DNA from: Tardiphaga sp.
GTDB lineage: Bacteria > Pseudomonadota > Alphaproteobacteria > Rhizobiales > Xanthobacteraceae
DNA length: 5,192 bases
Direction: 5' to 3'
Assembly (NCBI GenBank): GCA_028290765.1
Contig: JAQGJF010000356.1
Span: 1 to 5,192, forward strand
The notes beneath the pieces were generated by a model. That model was given only the letters and a program-made list of their open reading frames with translations. It searched no databases and was not told the DNA's origin. The translations under genes were made by a program, and so were the position numbers. Positions 1 to 5,192 of the stretch are shown here, one piece after another (positions within the stretch are counted from its first letter, which is position 1; each line of letters begins with the position of its first letter).

Positions 1-263
1 CGATCACGTCGGTCGCCCAGGATCTGGCGCAGGTGATGGGTCGCAACGACTTCGAGTCACAGATCACCGGAAAGTATCGCGCCGGCGACATCAGGCATTG
101 CTTCGCCGACATCGGCAAAGCCCGCACGCTGCTCAACTTCACACCTCATGTCGGCTTTCTCGAAGGCCTCGAGGAACTGGCCGAATATCTCGCCGACCAG
201 ATCGCGGAGGATCAGGTCGAGAAGGCGACCGAAGAACTCGCACGACGGGGGCTGGTAGCATGA
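1..263 (+). CDS. NAD-dependent epimerase/dehydratase, C-terminal fragment (dTDP-L-rhamnose 4-epimerase-like)
   Basis: This is the last 86 codons of a gene that begins before the window; its frame is open from base 3 and ends at TGA 261-263. The visible part matches the C-terminal substrate-binding lobe of extended SDR nucleotide-sugar epimerases. The segment KYRAGDIRHCFADIGKAR (bases about 72-125), followed by a 'LLNFTP' stretch and an amphipathic C-terminal helix, is the typical end of these enzymes. The GDIRHCFAD wording is what I associate with dTDP-L-rhamnose 4-epimerases, which make dTDP-6-deoxy-L-talose, but this is from memory. The Rossmann GxxGxxG motif and the YxxxK catalytic pair lie outside the window, so activity and substrate cannot be confirmed. 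An extended SDR is usually 310-370 residues, so about three quarters of the protein is missing. The stop overlaps the start of the next epimerase (ATGA), placing both in one operon. The family call is firm; the substrate is uncertain. Confidence 0.85.
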   Translation, partial: ITSVAQDLAQVMGRNDFESQITGKYRAGDIRHCFADIGKARTLLNFTPHVGFLEGLEELAEYLADQIAEDQVEKATEELARRGLVA

Positions 264-1333
264 ACGGTAAACCCGATTGCGAGCTGCCGATCCTGATCAC
301 GGGGGGATGCGGCTTCATCGGCTGCAACCTGGCCGACAGCCTCGCCGGACGCGGCAACAGGATCGTTGCCTTTGACAATCTGAGCCGCAACGGCGTCCGC
401 GAAAACGCCCAGTGGCTGAAGTCGCGCCGCGGCGACCGGATCACGATCGTCACCGGCGACGTGCGCGATTCCATTTCGGTGATCGAGGCGGTACGCGGCA
501 CTTCGGCGGTATTGCATCTGGCTGCCCAGGTTGCGGTGACCGGCAGCCTCCAGGATCCCATCGAGGACTTCGAGATCAACGGCCGCGGCACCTTGAACGT
601 GCTCGAGGCGATCCGGCTGCACAACCCGCAGGCGCCGCTGCTGTTCGCCTCGACCAACAAGGTCTACGGCCGCCTGATGAGCGACAGCGAGATCAGGAAG
701 GAAGGGCGGCGCTACGTTCCGGCCGATCCGATGCTCGCCGCCGGGATCGGAGAGGATGCGCCGCTTGATTTCTACAGTCCTTACGGCTGCTCCAAGGGAA
801 CCGCCGATCAGTACGTCCGCGACTATGCCCGTGTATACGGGCTGAACACCGCGGTTCTCCGCATGAGTTGCATCTACGGACCGCGGCAATTCGGCACCGA
901 GGACCAGGGATGGCTGGCGCATTTCATGCTGCGGTCGATCCTCGGCCAGCCCCTCACCATCTACGGCGACGGCCTGCAGGTCCGCGACGCCTTGCACGTA
1001 TCCGATGCGGTCGCTGCCTGGACCGCCGTGCTCAACAACATCGAGACGGTGCGTGGGCGCATCTTCAACCTCGGCGGCGGTCCCGCCAACGCCGTCAGCC
1101 TGCTCGAGCTGATCGACGAGATCGCTACAATGCGCGGCTCGGCGCCGTCGCTCGGCTTCGATCAATGCCGGCCCGGAGATCAGCCCTGGTACGTATCGCG
1201 GATCGAGGCCATCAGGGATGCGGTGGGCTGGCAGCCCCAAGTCCCGTTGCGGCAGGGACTGACGTCGCTGCTCGGATGGCTGGAGCAACGCTTCGGCCAG
1301 GCCGGCGCTGTTGCCAGGGAGTTGCGGCAATGA
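260..1333 (+). CDS. SDR-family NAD-dependent nucleotide-sugar epimerase, CDP-paratose 2-epimerase (RfbE/Tyv)-like
   Basis: A complete 357-residue cytoplasmic extended SDR. The Rossmann NAD site is GGCGFIG at residues 15-21, with acidic D39 at the end of the second strand for the adenosine ribose. HLAAQ (86-90) and STNKVYG (131-137) follow, and the catalytic YxxxK is Y175 and K179 within SPYGCSK. STNKVYG, LDFYSPYGCSKGTADQY (169-185), IYGPRQFGTEDQGW (205-218) and GDGLQVRDALHVSD (236-249) closely echo enterobacterial RfbE/Tyv, which converts CDP-paratose to CDP-tyvelose by C2 epimerisation. The substrate here is inferred and could be another NDP-sugar. One small departure is WYVSR (310-314), where related enzymes usually have an Asp at the last position. 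The frame is open upstream to base 98, but that extension lies over the preceding epimerase. ATG 260 gives the ATGA overlap and begins just before the Rossmann strand; a weak G-rich stretch (247-251) lies 8 bases upstream. Confidence 0.93.
   Translation: MNGKPDCELPILITGGCGFIGCNLADSLAGRGNRIVAFDNLSRNGVRENAQWLKSRRGDRITIVTGDVRDSISVIEAVRGTSAVLHLAAQVAVTGSLQDPIEDFEINGRGTLNVLEAIRLHNPQAPLLFASTNKVYGRLMSDSEIRKEGRRYVPADPMLAAGIGEDAPLDFYSPYGCSKGTADQYVRDYARVYGLNTAVLRMSCIYGPRQFGTEDQGWLAHFMLRSILGQPLTIYGDGLQVRDALHVSDAVAAWTAVLNNIETVRGRIFNLGGGPANAVSLLELIDEIATMRGSAPSLGFDQCRPGDQPWYVSRIEAIRDAVGWQPQVPLRQGLTSLLGWLEQRFGQAGAVARELRQ
1316..1321 (+). promoter_or_regulatory. Ribosome binding site for the radical SAM gene
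   Basis: AGGGAG ends 8 bases before ATG 1330 and resembles the Shine-Dalgarno consensus. It supports ATG 1330 as the start of the radical SAM gene rather than any start in the open frame that extends back to base 868 across the epimerase. Confidence 0.6.
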
Positions 1334-2616
1334 GCCGGGTCGCCCTGATCAACCCGAATTGGCAGTACGACGGCAGCATCTATTTCGGCTGCCGCTCGCC
1401 CCACCTGCCGCTTGAGCTCGGGATTTCGCAGCAACTGCTCGCGCAGGCCGGGCACGCCACGCTGCTGCTCGACGGCCACATGTTTGCGCTATCTATCGAG
1501 GACATCGCGGATGAGTTGACCGCGTTCAAGCCGGACATCGTCGTCGTTACGACAGCGCCGACCTACCTGTTCTGGCGCTGCGCGCCGCCCGAGCTGCGCG
1601 TTCCCCAGCAGCTCACGCTTGCGTTGCGCGACCTCGCACCGACGCTGGTCGCGGTGGGTCCGCACGGCTCGACCACGCCGCGCGCGGCGCTGAGCAAGCT
1701 CAAGGTCGACTACGTGGTCATGGGCGAATGCGAAAAGACGGTGCTGCGCCTCGCCAACGGCGAGCGCGACATCATCGGTAGCTGCTACGCCGATGGGCAG
1801 GCCATCCGCGTCAACGGCGGGCCCCAGGCGGTGAGCTTTGTCGACCAAGGCGCGCTGCAATGGCCTGCGGAGATGATCCGGCGCCACGCGCATCATCATC
1901 ATCGCTTCGAGGCAACCCCGGTCGGCCCCGGCGCCGAAGTCGAGGCGTCGCGCGGATGTCCGTATCGCTGCACGTTCTGCGCCAAGGAGAATTTTCGCAA
2001 CGACTACCGCAAACGGCCGGCGCCGGCCATTCTCCAGGAGATCGACGGGCTGCGCGCACAGGGCGTCGAATACGTCTACTTCATCGACGAGATCTTCCTG
2101 CCCAATGCGGAACTGTTGCAAGGACTGGTTTCGCGCGGCCTCAAGTTCGGCGTGCAGACCCGGATCGACCTCTGGAAGCCGGAGATGCTCGAACTGCTGG
2201 GCCGTGCCGGCTGCGTTTCCATCGAAGCCGGCGTCGAGAGCCTGACGCCGGAAGGCCGCGAGGCGCTTGCCAAGCGATGCAAGATGACCACCGATCAACT
2301 GGCGGACCGGCTCGTGACGGCGCGGCGCCACGTGCCGTTCGTCCAGGCCAATCTGATCGAAATGCCGCAGGACGACGACGATGTCGTGCAGCGCTGGCGC
2401 AAGACCATGCAGGACGCCGGCGTCTGGGCCAACGATCCGGTTCCGCTCTATCCTTACCCCGGTTCGCCGGACTACCGGAAGCTGTGGGGTGAGCCGGACG
2501 ACCAGGCCTGGGAGCGCGCCCACGATCACTATCTCGGTCTGTTCGACCGCTTCAGCGACGTGCAGGACCAGCGTCCGATTCCGCTCCGCCAGCTCGAGCT
2601 CGAGGTGGCGCGATGA
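1330..2616 (+). CDS. B12-binding-domain radical SAM protein in a glycan biosynthesis operon
   Basis: A 428-residue protein. Residues 1-165 or so form a Rossmann-like domain of the cobalamin-binding type found ahead of class B radical SAM methyltransferases: VALINPN strand, a PLELG helix start (27-31), HATLLLDGH (42-50), DIVVVTTAP (69-77), a VGPHGS turn (109-114) and DYVVMGECE (127-135). The radical SAM core begins with EASRGCPYRCTFC; C210, C214 and C217 form the CxxxCxxC that binds the 4Fe-4S cluster. VYFIDEIF (249-256), an IEAGVES segment (298-304) and LYPYPGSPDY (373-382) are typical of the B12-radical SAM fold. Such enzymes usually methylate unreactive carbon or phosphorus, but some do other chemistry, and the substrate here is unknown. 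The operon setting suggests a sugar, nucleotide sugar or glycan carrier. The subgroup recalls the uncharacterised 'rhizo-twelve' B12/radical SAM family (memory, unverified). A histidine cluster (H186, H188-H191) sits just before the core. ATG 1330 was chosen for its ATGA overlap, RBS and the N-terminal strand. No signal peptide or membrane segment is seen. Confidence 0.93.
   Translation: MSRVALINPNWQYDGSIYFGCRSPHLPLELGISQQLLAQAGHATLLLDGHMFALSIEDIADELTAFKPDIVVVTTAPTYLFWRCAPPELRVPQQLTLALRDLAPTLVAVGPHGSTTPRAALSKLKVDYVVMGECEKTVLRLANGERDIIGSCYADGQAIRVNGGPQAVSFVDQGALQWPAEMIRRHAHHHHRFEATPVGPGAEVEASRGCPYRCTFCAKENFRNDYRKRPAPAILQEIDGLRAQGVEYVYFIDEIFLPNAELLQGLVSRGLKFGVQTRIDLWKPEMLELLGRAGCVSIEAGVESLTPEGREALAKRCKMTTDQLADRLVTARRHVPFVQANLIEMPQDDDDVVQRWRKTMQDAGVWANDPVPLYPYPGSPDYRKLWGEPDDQAWERAHDHYLGLFDRFSDVQDQRPIPLRQLELEVAR
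2593..2604. repeat. Perfect 12-bp palindrome next to the GT4 start
   Basis: CTCGAGCTCGAG is its own reverse complement. It lies at the end of the radical SAM gene, in the codons for the QLELEVAR terminus, and its last three bases overlap the ribosome binding site of the next gene. Leu-Glu repeats written with CTC and GAG codons generate this palindrome automatically, so a regulatory role is not shown. Confidence 0.35.
2602..2607 (+). promoter_or_regulatory. Ribosome binding site for the GT4 glycosyltransferase
   Basis: GAGGTG is fully complementary to six bases of the usual 16S rRNA 3' tail and is the strongest such site among the five junctions. It lies 5 bases before ATG 2613 and 8 before ATG 2616, so it does not by itself decide between the two adjacent start codons. 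Confidence 0.6.
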
Positions 2617-3752
2617 TGCCTCCTGCATCCGGGTCCCGCATCCTGATGACGACCGACGCCGTCGGCGGCGTCTGGATTTTCGCCACCGGGCTTGCGCGCG
2701 CGCTCGGCGCAGCCGGTCTGCAGGTCACGCTTGTCACACTTGGCCCGCGGCCGACGCCGGCGCAGCGCGACGTTCTCGGCGGTGCGCCGGGCATCTCTGT
2801 GGTTGAAACCGACCTCAAGCTGGAATGGCAGGATCCGGCGGGATTGGATGTCGTCAATGCGGCGGCGTTGCTGCACGACATCGCGCAGCGGTTCGCGCCT
2901 GACATCGTGCATCTCAACGGCTTTCGCGAGGCGAATTTGAAATGGCCGGCACCGACGGTCCTCGTCGCTCATTCCTGCGTCAACACCTGGGCCAGTTCCT
3001 GTGGTGAAACTGCGTGCTTCGCGGACGAGCCGTGGAACACCTACAGTGCCGCCGTCCGTGCCGCGCTGAGCAATGCCGATGTCTGGGTGGCGCCAACCGC
3101 CGCATTCGGCGACCAGATCGCGCAGCAATACGGAGTGCCACGGAGCGGCCACGTAATCTGGAACGGCATCGACGAGATCCATGGCAAGCCAGCAGCGAGG
3201 CGGCCGGTGATCCTGGGCGCCGGCCGGGTCTGGGACAAGGCCAAGAACCTGAGCGCGCTCGCGGCGATCGCGCCGGGCGTTGATTGGCCGGTCAGAATTG
3301 CCGGCCGCACCGAGCCGGACCAGAGAGAATCTTCGCGTAGCGGACAGAACTGTGAATTCACCGGCGAGCTTGCGCATCAGGCGCTGCTTCACGAGATGCG
3401 GCACGCCGGCATCTTCGTCAGCCCTGCGCGCTACGAGCCGTTCGGGCTTTCGGTTCTGGAGGCGGCAAGCAGCGGCTGCGCCCTGGTGCTCTCGGACATC
3501 GCGACGTTCCGGGAATTATGGGATGGCGCGGCGCTGTTCGTCGACCCGCGCGATCCGGACGCGCTGCGGCGCTCCGTCCAGTCGGTTTGCCGTGACGACG
3601 TGCAGCGCACGCGGCTGCAACGCGCGGCAGCCGAACGCAGCCGGCGTTACCCGCTGCGGCAGACCGCGGCCGCCTACCGGTCGATCTATGCTTCGTTGCT
3701 GGCAAGCTCCGGCGCGGGGGCTCGTTCCCTAACTACCGGTGCTTCGGCATGA
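2613..3752 (+). CDS. Glycosyltransferase family 4-type, GT-B fold
   Basis: A 379-residue cytoplasmic or membrane-peripheral sugar transferase. The N-terminal acceptor domain starts with a strand and glycine-rich loop, ILMTTDAVGGVW (10-21), followed by helix FATGLARALGAAG and VTLVTLGPRPTPAQR (38-52). PDIVHLNGF (96-104) and an AHSCVNTW loop (119-126) complete that half. The donor domain begins near residue 198 and has GRVWDKAKN with R205 and K211 as probable phosphate contacts. The family-1/4 EX7E signature is in YEPFGLSVLE, with E275 and E283, ahead of the GCALVLSD strand (288-295). This is a retaining GT-B enzyme by family; donor and acceptor are unknown. The C-terminal 15 residues look disordered. 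The start could be ATG 2613, which gives the ATGA overlap used at every junction, or ATG 2616 one codon later. The family call is firm, the sugar is not known. Confidence 0.93.
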   Translation: MMPPASGSRILMTTDAVGGVWIFATGLARALGAAGLQVTLVTLGPRPTPAQRDVLGGAPGISVVETDLKLEWQDPAGLDVVNAAALLHDIAQRFAPDIVHLNGFREANLKWPAPTVLVAHSCVNTWASSCGETACFADEPWNTYSAAVRAALSNADVWVAPTAAFGDQIAQQYGVPRSGHVIWNGIDEIHGKPAARRPVILGAGRVWDKAKNLSALAAIAPGVDWPVRIAGRTEPDQRESSRSGQNCEFTGELAHQALLHEMRHAGIFVSPARYEPFGLSVLEAASSGCALVLSDIATFRELWDGAALFVDPRDPDALRRSVQSVCRDDVQRTRLQRAAAERSRRYPLRQTAAAYRSIYASLLASSGAGARSLTTGASA

Positions 3753-4882
3753 AGGTCGTCTTTTTCACCCACGCGTTCACGTCGTGCTGGAACAACGGCA
3801 ACGCGCATTTTCTGCGCGGCGTAGCGCGCGAACTCGTCAAGCTCGGGCACTCGGTCGTGGTTCACGAACCTGTCGACGGCTGGAGCCGCAGCAACGCGCT
3901 GCACGACGGCGGTGCCGCCGTGCTACGGGACGCCGCCTCGCTGATTCCCGGCGTTAAATTACGCGGATATATTGCCTCGCCTGATCTCGACGAGGCGCTC
4001 CACGGCGCCGATCTCGTCATCGTCCACGAGTGGAATCCGCCAGAGCTGATCGCCGATATCGGCCGGCGCCGGGCGCAGGGCGCGACGTTCACGCTGCTGT
4101 TCCACGATACTCATCACCGTGCCGTCACCGCGCCCGAACAGCTCGAAGAATTCGATCTCGGCGGCTTCGACGGCGTGCTCGCCTTCGGCGAGGTGCTCCG
4201 CGAGATCTATGTCCGGCGCGGCTGGGCCCGGCGGGCGTTTACCTGGCATGAAGCCGCGGATACCGATCTCTATCGGCCATCACCTGAAACAGCCAAGGTG
4301 TGTGACCTGGTCTGGATCGGCAACTGGGGCGATAACGAGCGCAGCGCTGAACTCGCGGAATACCTGATACGTCCGGTTCGCGAGCTCGGGCTGAGCGCGC
4401 GAACTTACGGCGTGCGCTATCCGCAAGATGCGCTTGACGCCCTTGAAGCCGGCGCCATCGACTATCGCGGCTGGCTGCCGAACCACCAGGCGCCCGCCGC
4501 CTTCGCGAAGGCACGCGCCACGATCCACGTCCCGCGCGGTCCCTATGCCCGGCAGCTTCCGGGCATTCCGACCATTCGCATGTTCGAGGCGCTGGCCTGC
4601 GGCATCCCGCTGGTATCTGCGCCGTGGTCCGACAGCGAAGCGCTGTTTCCCGCTGGATGTTATCTCGGCGTCAGCAGCGGCTCGACAATGAAGTCGGCGC
4701 TGTCTGCCGTGCTCGGAGATCCCGAACTTGCCGCCTCGCTCTCCCAAGCCGGACTTTGCGCCGTGTTGGAGCGTCACACCTGCCGGCACCGCGCCATCGA
4801 GCTGCTCGACATCGTCACGGACATCAAGCGCCCAGGCAGTCCACGTCAGCCGGCCGCGCAGCAGGAACGGATAGCATCATGA
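3749..4882 (+). CDS. CgeB-like glycosyltransferase, GT-B fold
   Basis: A 377-residue putative glycosyltransferase of the CgeB/Glyco_trans_1_2 type. The N-terminal domain opens with MKVVFFTHAF, then a WNNGNAHFLRG loop and helix (14-24) and GHSVVVHEP (33-41). HGADLVIVHEW (85-95), LLFHDTHHR (116-124) and FDGVLAFGEVLREIY (140-154) follow; HEAADTDLYRP (167-177) marks the domain crossover. The donor domain contains CDLVWIGNWGDNE (185-197), DYRGWLPN (238-245) and PTIRMFEALACGIPLVSAPW (274-293), the segment most characteristic of this family. The last 18 residues or so form a polar, proline- and glutamine-containing tail. Donor and acceptor sugars are unknown. Its N-terminus is clearly related to that of the next gene, so the two are tandem paralogues. 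ATG 3749 overlaps the preceding stop by ATGA, but no good Shine-Dalgarno sequence precedes it, which suggests reinitiation by terminating ribosomes. Residue L71 uses the rare codon TTA within a small AT-richer patch (3953-3972). Confidence 0.9.
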   Translation: MKVVFFTHAFTSCWNNGNAHFLRGVARELVKLGHSVVVHEPVDGWSRSNALHDGGAAVLRDAASLIPGVKLRGYIASPDLDEALHGADLVIVHEWNPPELIADIGRRRAQGATFTLLFHDTHHRAVTAPEQLEEFDLGGFDGVLAFGEVLREIYVRRGWARRAFTWHEAADTDLYRPSPETAKVCDLVWIGNWGDNERSAELAEYLIRPVRELGLSARTYGVRYPQDALDALEAGAIDYRGWLPNHQAPAAFAKARATIHVPRGPYARQLPGIPTIRMFEALACGIPLVSAPWSDSEALFPAGCYLGVSSGSTMKSALSAVLGDPELAASLSQAGLCAVLERHTCRHRAIELLDIVTDIKRPGSPRQPAAQQERIAS

Positions 4883-5192
4883 AGATCTGCTTCTTCGGCT
4901 CCAGCCTCGTGTCATCGTACTGGAACGGCGCCGCCACCTACTACCGCGGCATTCTGAAAGCACTGGCGGTGCTTGGCCACGAAATCGAATTCTTCGAACC
5001 GGATGCATTCGAACGACAGAGCCATCGCGACATGCCGGACCCGGACTGGGCTCGCGTCATCGTCTATCCCGCCACGCCGGACGGATGGCAACGATCGGTC
5101 GAAATGGCGGCGCAGCATGCCGATCTCCTGGTCAAGGCCAGCGGCGTCGGAGTGTTCGACCGCGAGCTAGATGACGCGATTCTCGACGCAAA
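4879..5192 (+). CDS. CgeB-like glycosyltransferase, N-terminal fragment (paralogue of the preceding gene)
   Basis: The first 104 codons of a gene that continues past the right edge. It opens with MKICFFGSSLVSSYWNGA, then YYRGILKALAVLGHEIEFFEP (residues 21-41), and later ARVIVYP (58-64) and ADLLVKASGVGVFD (81-94). This is the N-terminal half-domain of a GT-B glycosyltransferase. Without a gap, 16 of its first 41 residues are identical to the preceding CgeB-like protein, including MK-x-x-FF, NG, RG, LGH and EP, so it probably shares that fold and family. The donor-binding domain lies outside the window, so activity cannot be assessed. ATG 4879 makes the same ATGA overlap with the upstream stop; AGGA (4863-4866) and GGAT (4869-4872) are weak candidate ribosome binding sites. 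Tandem relatives in one operon usually transfer different sugars or form different linkages; that is inference here. Confidence 0.85.
   Translation, partial: MKICFFGSSLVSSYWNGAATYYRGILKALAVLGHEIEFFEPDAFERQSHRDMPDPDWARVIVYPATPDGWQRSVEMAAQHADLLVKASGVGVFDRELDDAILDA

Larger units (their letters stand above)
1..5192 (+). other. Operon segment: translationally coupled glycan biosynthesis cluster
   Basis: Six genes run in the same direction with no intergenic bases. Every junction (260-263, 1330-1333, 2613-2616, 3749-3752, 4879-4882) is an ATGA overlap of start and stop. The operon begins before and ends after the window, so its promoter and terminator are not seen. The gene content is two NDP-sugar epimerases, one B12-type radical SAM enzyme and three glycosyltransferases. 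No polymerase, flippase, ABC exporter or other membrane protein is present, so the window covers only the cytoplasmic synthesis steps. Confidence 0.85.

Noticed and set aside
98..259. A 54-codon upstream extension of the second epimerase frame.
   Set aside because: It overlaps the C-terminal coding region of the preceding epimerase and is arginine-rich; the Rossmann fold begins properly after ATG 260.
868..1329. A 154-codon upstream extension of the radical SAM frame.
   Set aside because: It lies over the epimerase gene in another frame and reads as arginine- and alanine-rich sequence without motifs. ATG 1330, with its RBS and ATGA overlap, is the better start.
212..1330. A 372-codon minus-strand open frame opposite the RfbE/Tyv-like epimerase.
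   Set aside because: High-GC genes with G/C-biased third positions routinely leave the antisense frame open. The translation shows no recognisable domain, while the plus strand carries full SDR motifs.
1471..1488. DGHMFA (residues 48-53 of the radical SAM protein) as a DxHxxG cobalamin-ligand motif.
   Set aside because: The glycine is replaced by alanine, and the segment follows the second strand of the domain rather than the first, where the true DxHxxG histidine of methionine synthase lies. It is probably a coincidence.
1891..1902. Four CAT codons considered as a cloning-derived histidine tag.
   Set aside because: They are internal to a natural coding gene, with native-looking domain sequence on both sides and no vector sequence.
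1489..2628. A 379-codon minus-strand open frame opposite the radical SAM gene.
   Set aside because: It is the antisense shadow of a gene with clear catalytic motifs; its translation has no recognisable family features.
2529..3404. A 291-codon minus-strand open frame opposite the GT4 gene.
   Set aside because: Same antisense shadow effect; it also straddles a well-supported plus-strand gene junction.
1..5192. Search by eye for promoters, terminators, tRNAs, CRISPR repeats, insertion sequences and attachment sites.
   Set aside because: The whole window is overlapping coding sequence; I saw no hairpin followed by a T-run, no spaced direct repeats and no transposase-like frames. Weak or degenerate elements could be missed without computation.

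Overview
The window is a single dense block of plus-strand coding sequence with no intergenic space. High GC content, strong preference for G or C at third codon positions and the types of genes present suggest an alphaproteobacterium, most likely of the Rhizobiales (Bradyrhizobium-like). That assignment is an inference from composition and gene content; no rRNA or marker gene is present.

Layout: (1) the 3' end of an extended-SDR nucleotide-sugar epimerase, resembling dTDP-L-rhamnose 4-epimerases (1-263); (2) a complete second SDR epimerase with the signature motifs of CDP-paratose/tyvelose 2-epimerase, RfbE/Tyv (260-1333); (3) a radical SAM enzyme with an N-terminal cobalamin-binding-type domain (1330-2616); (4) a GT-B family 4/1 glycosyltransferase (2613-3752); (5) a CgeB-like GT-B glycosyltransferase (3749-4882); (6) the 5' end of a second, paralogous CgeB-like glycosyltransferase that runs off the right edge (4879 onward). 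All five gene junctions are the same four-base ATGA start/stop overlap, so this is almost certainly one operon with translational coupling. No promoter, terminator, RNA gene, mobile element or CRISPR array is visible.

Together the genes look like the cytoplasmic part of a glycan or glycoconjugate pathway: two epimerases shape activated deoxysugar donors, three glycosyltransferases assemble them, and the B12-type radical SAM enzyme may carry out an unusual modification such as C-methylation. From memory, and not verified here, B12/radical SAM proteins of this kind occur in a conserved multigene rhizobial cassette that protein-family curators called a 'rhizo-twelve' system, with glycosyltransferases and methyltransferases and with no characterised product. 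The window looks like a piece of that cassette. The final product, the sugar substrates and the radical SAM reaction cannot be read from the sequence.
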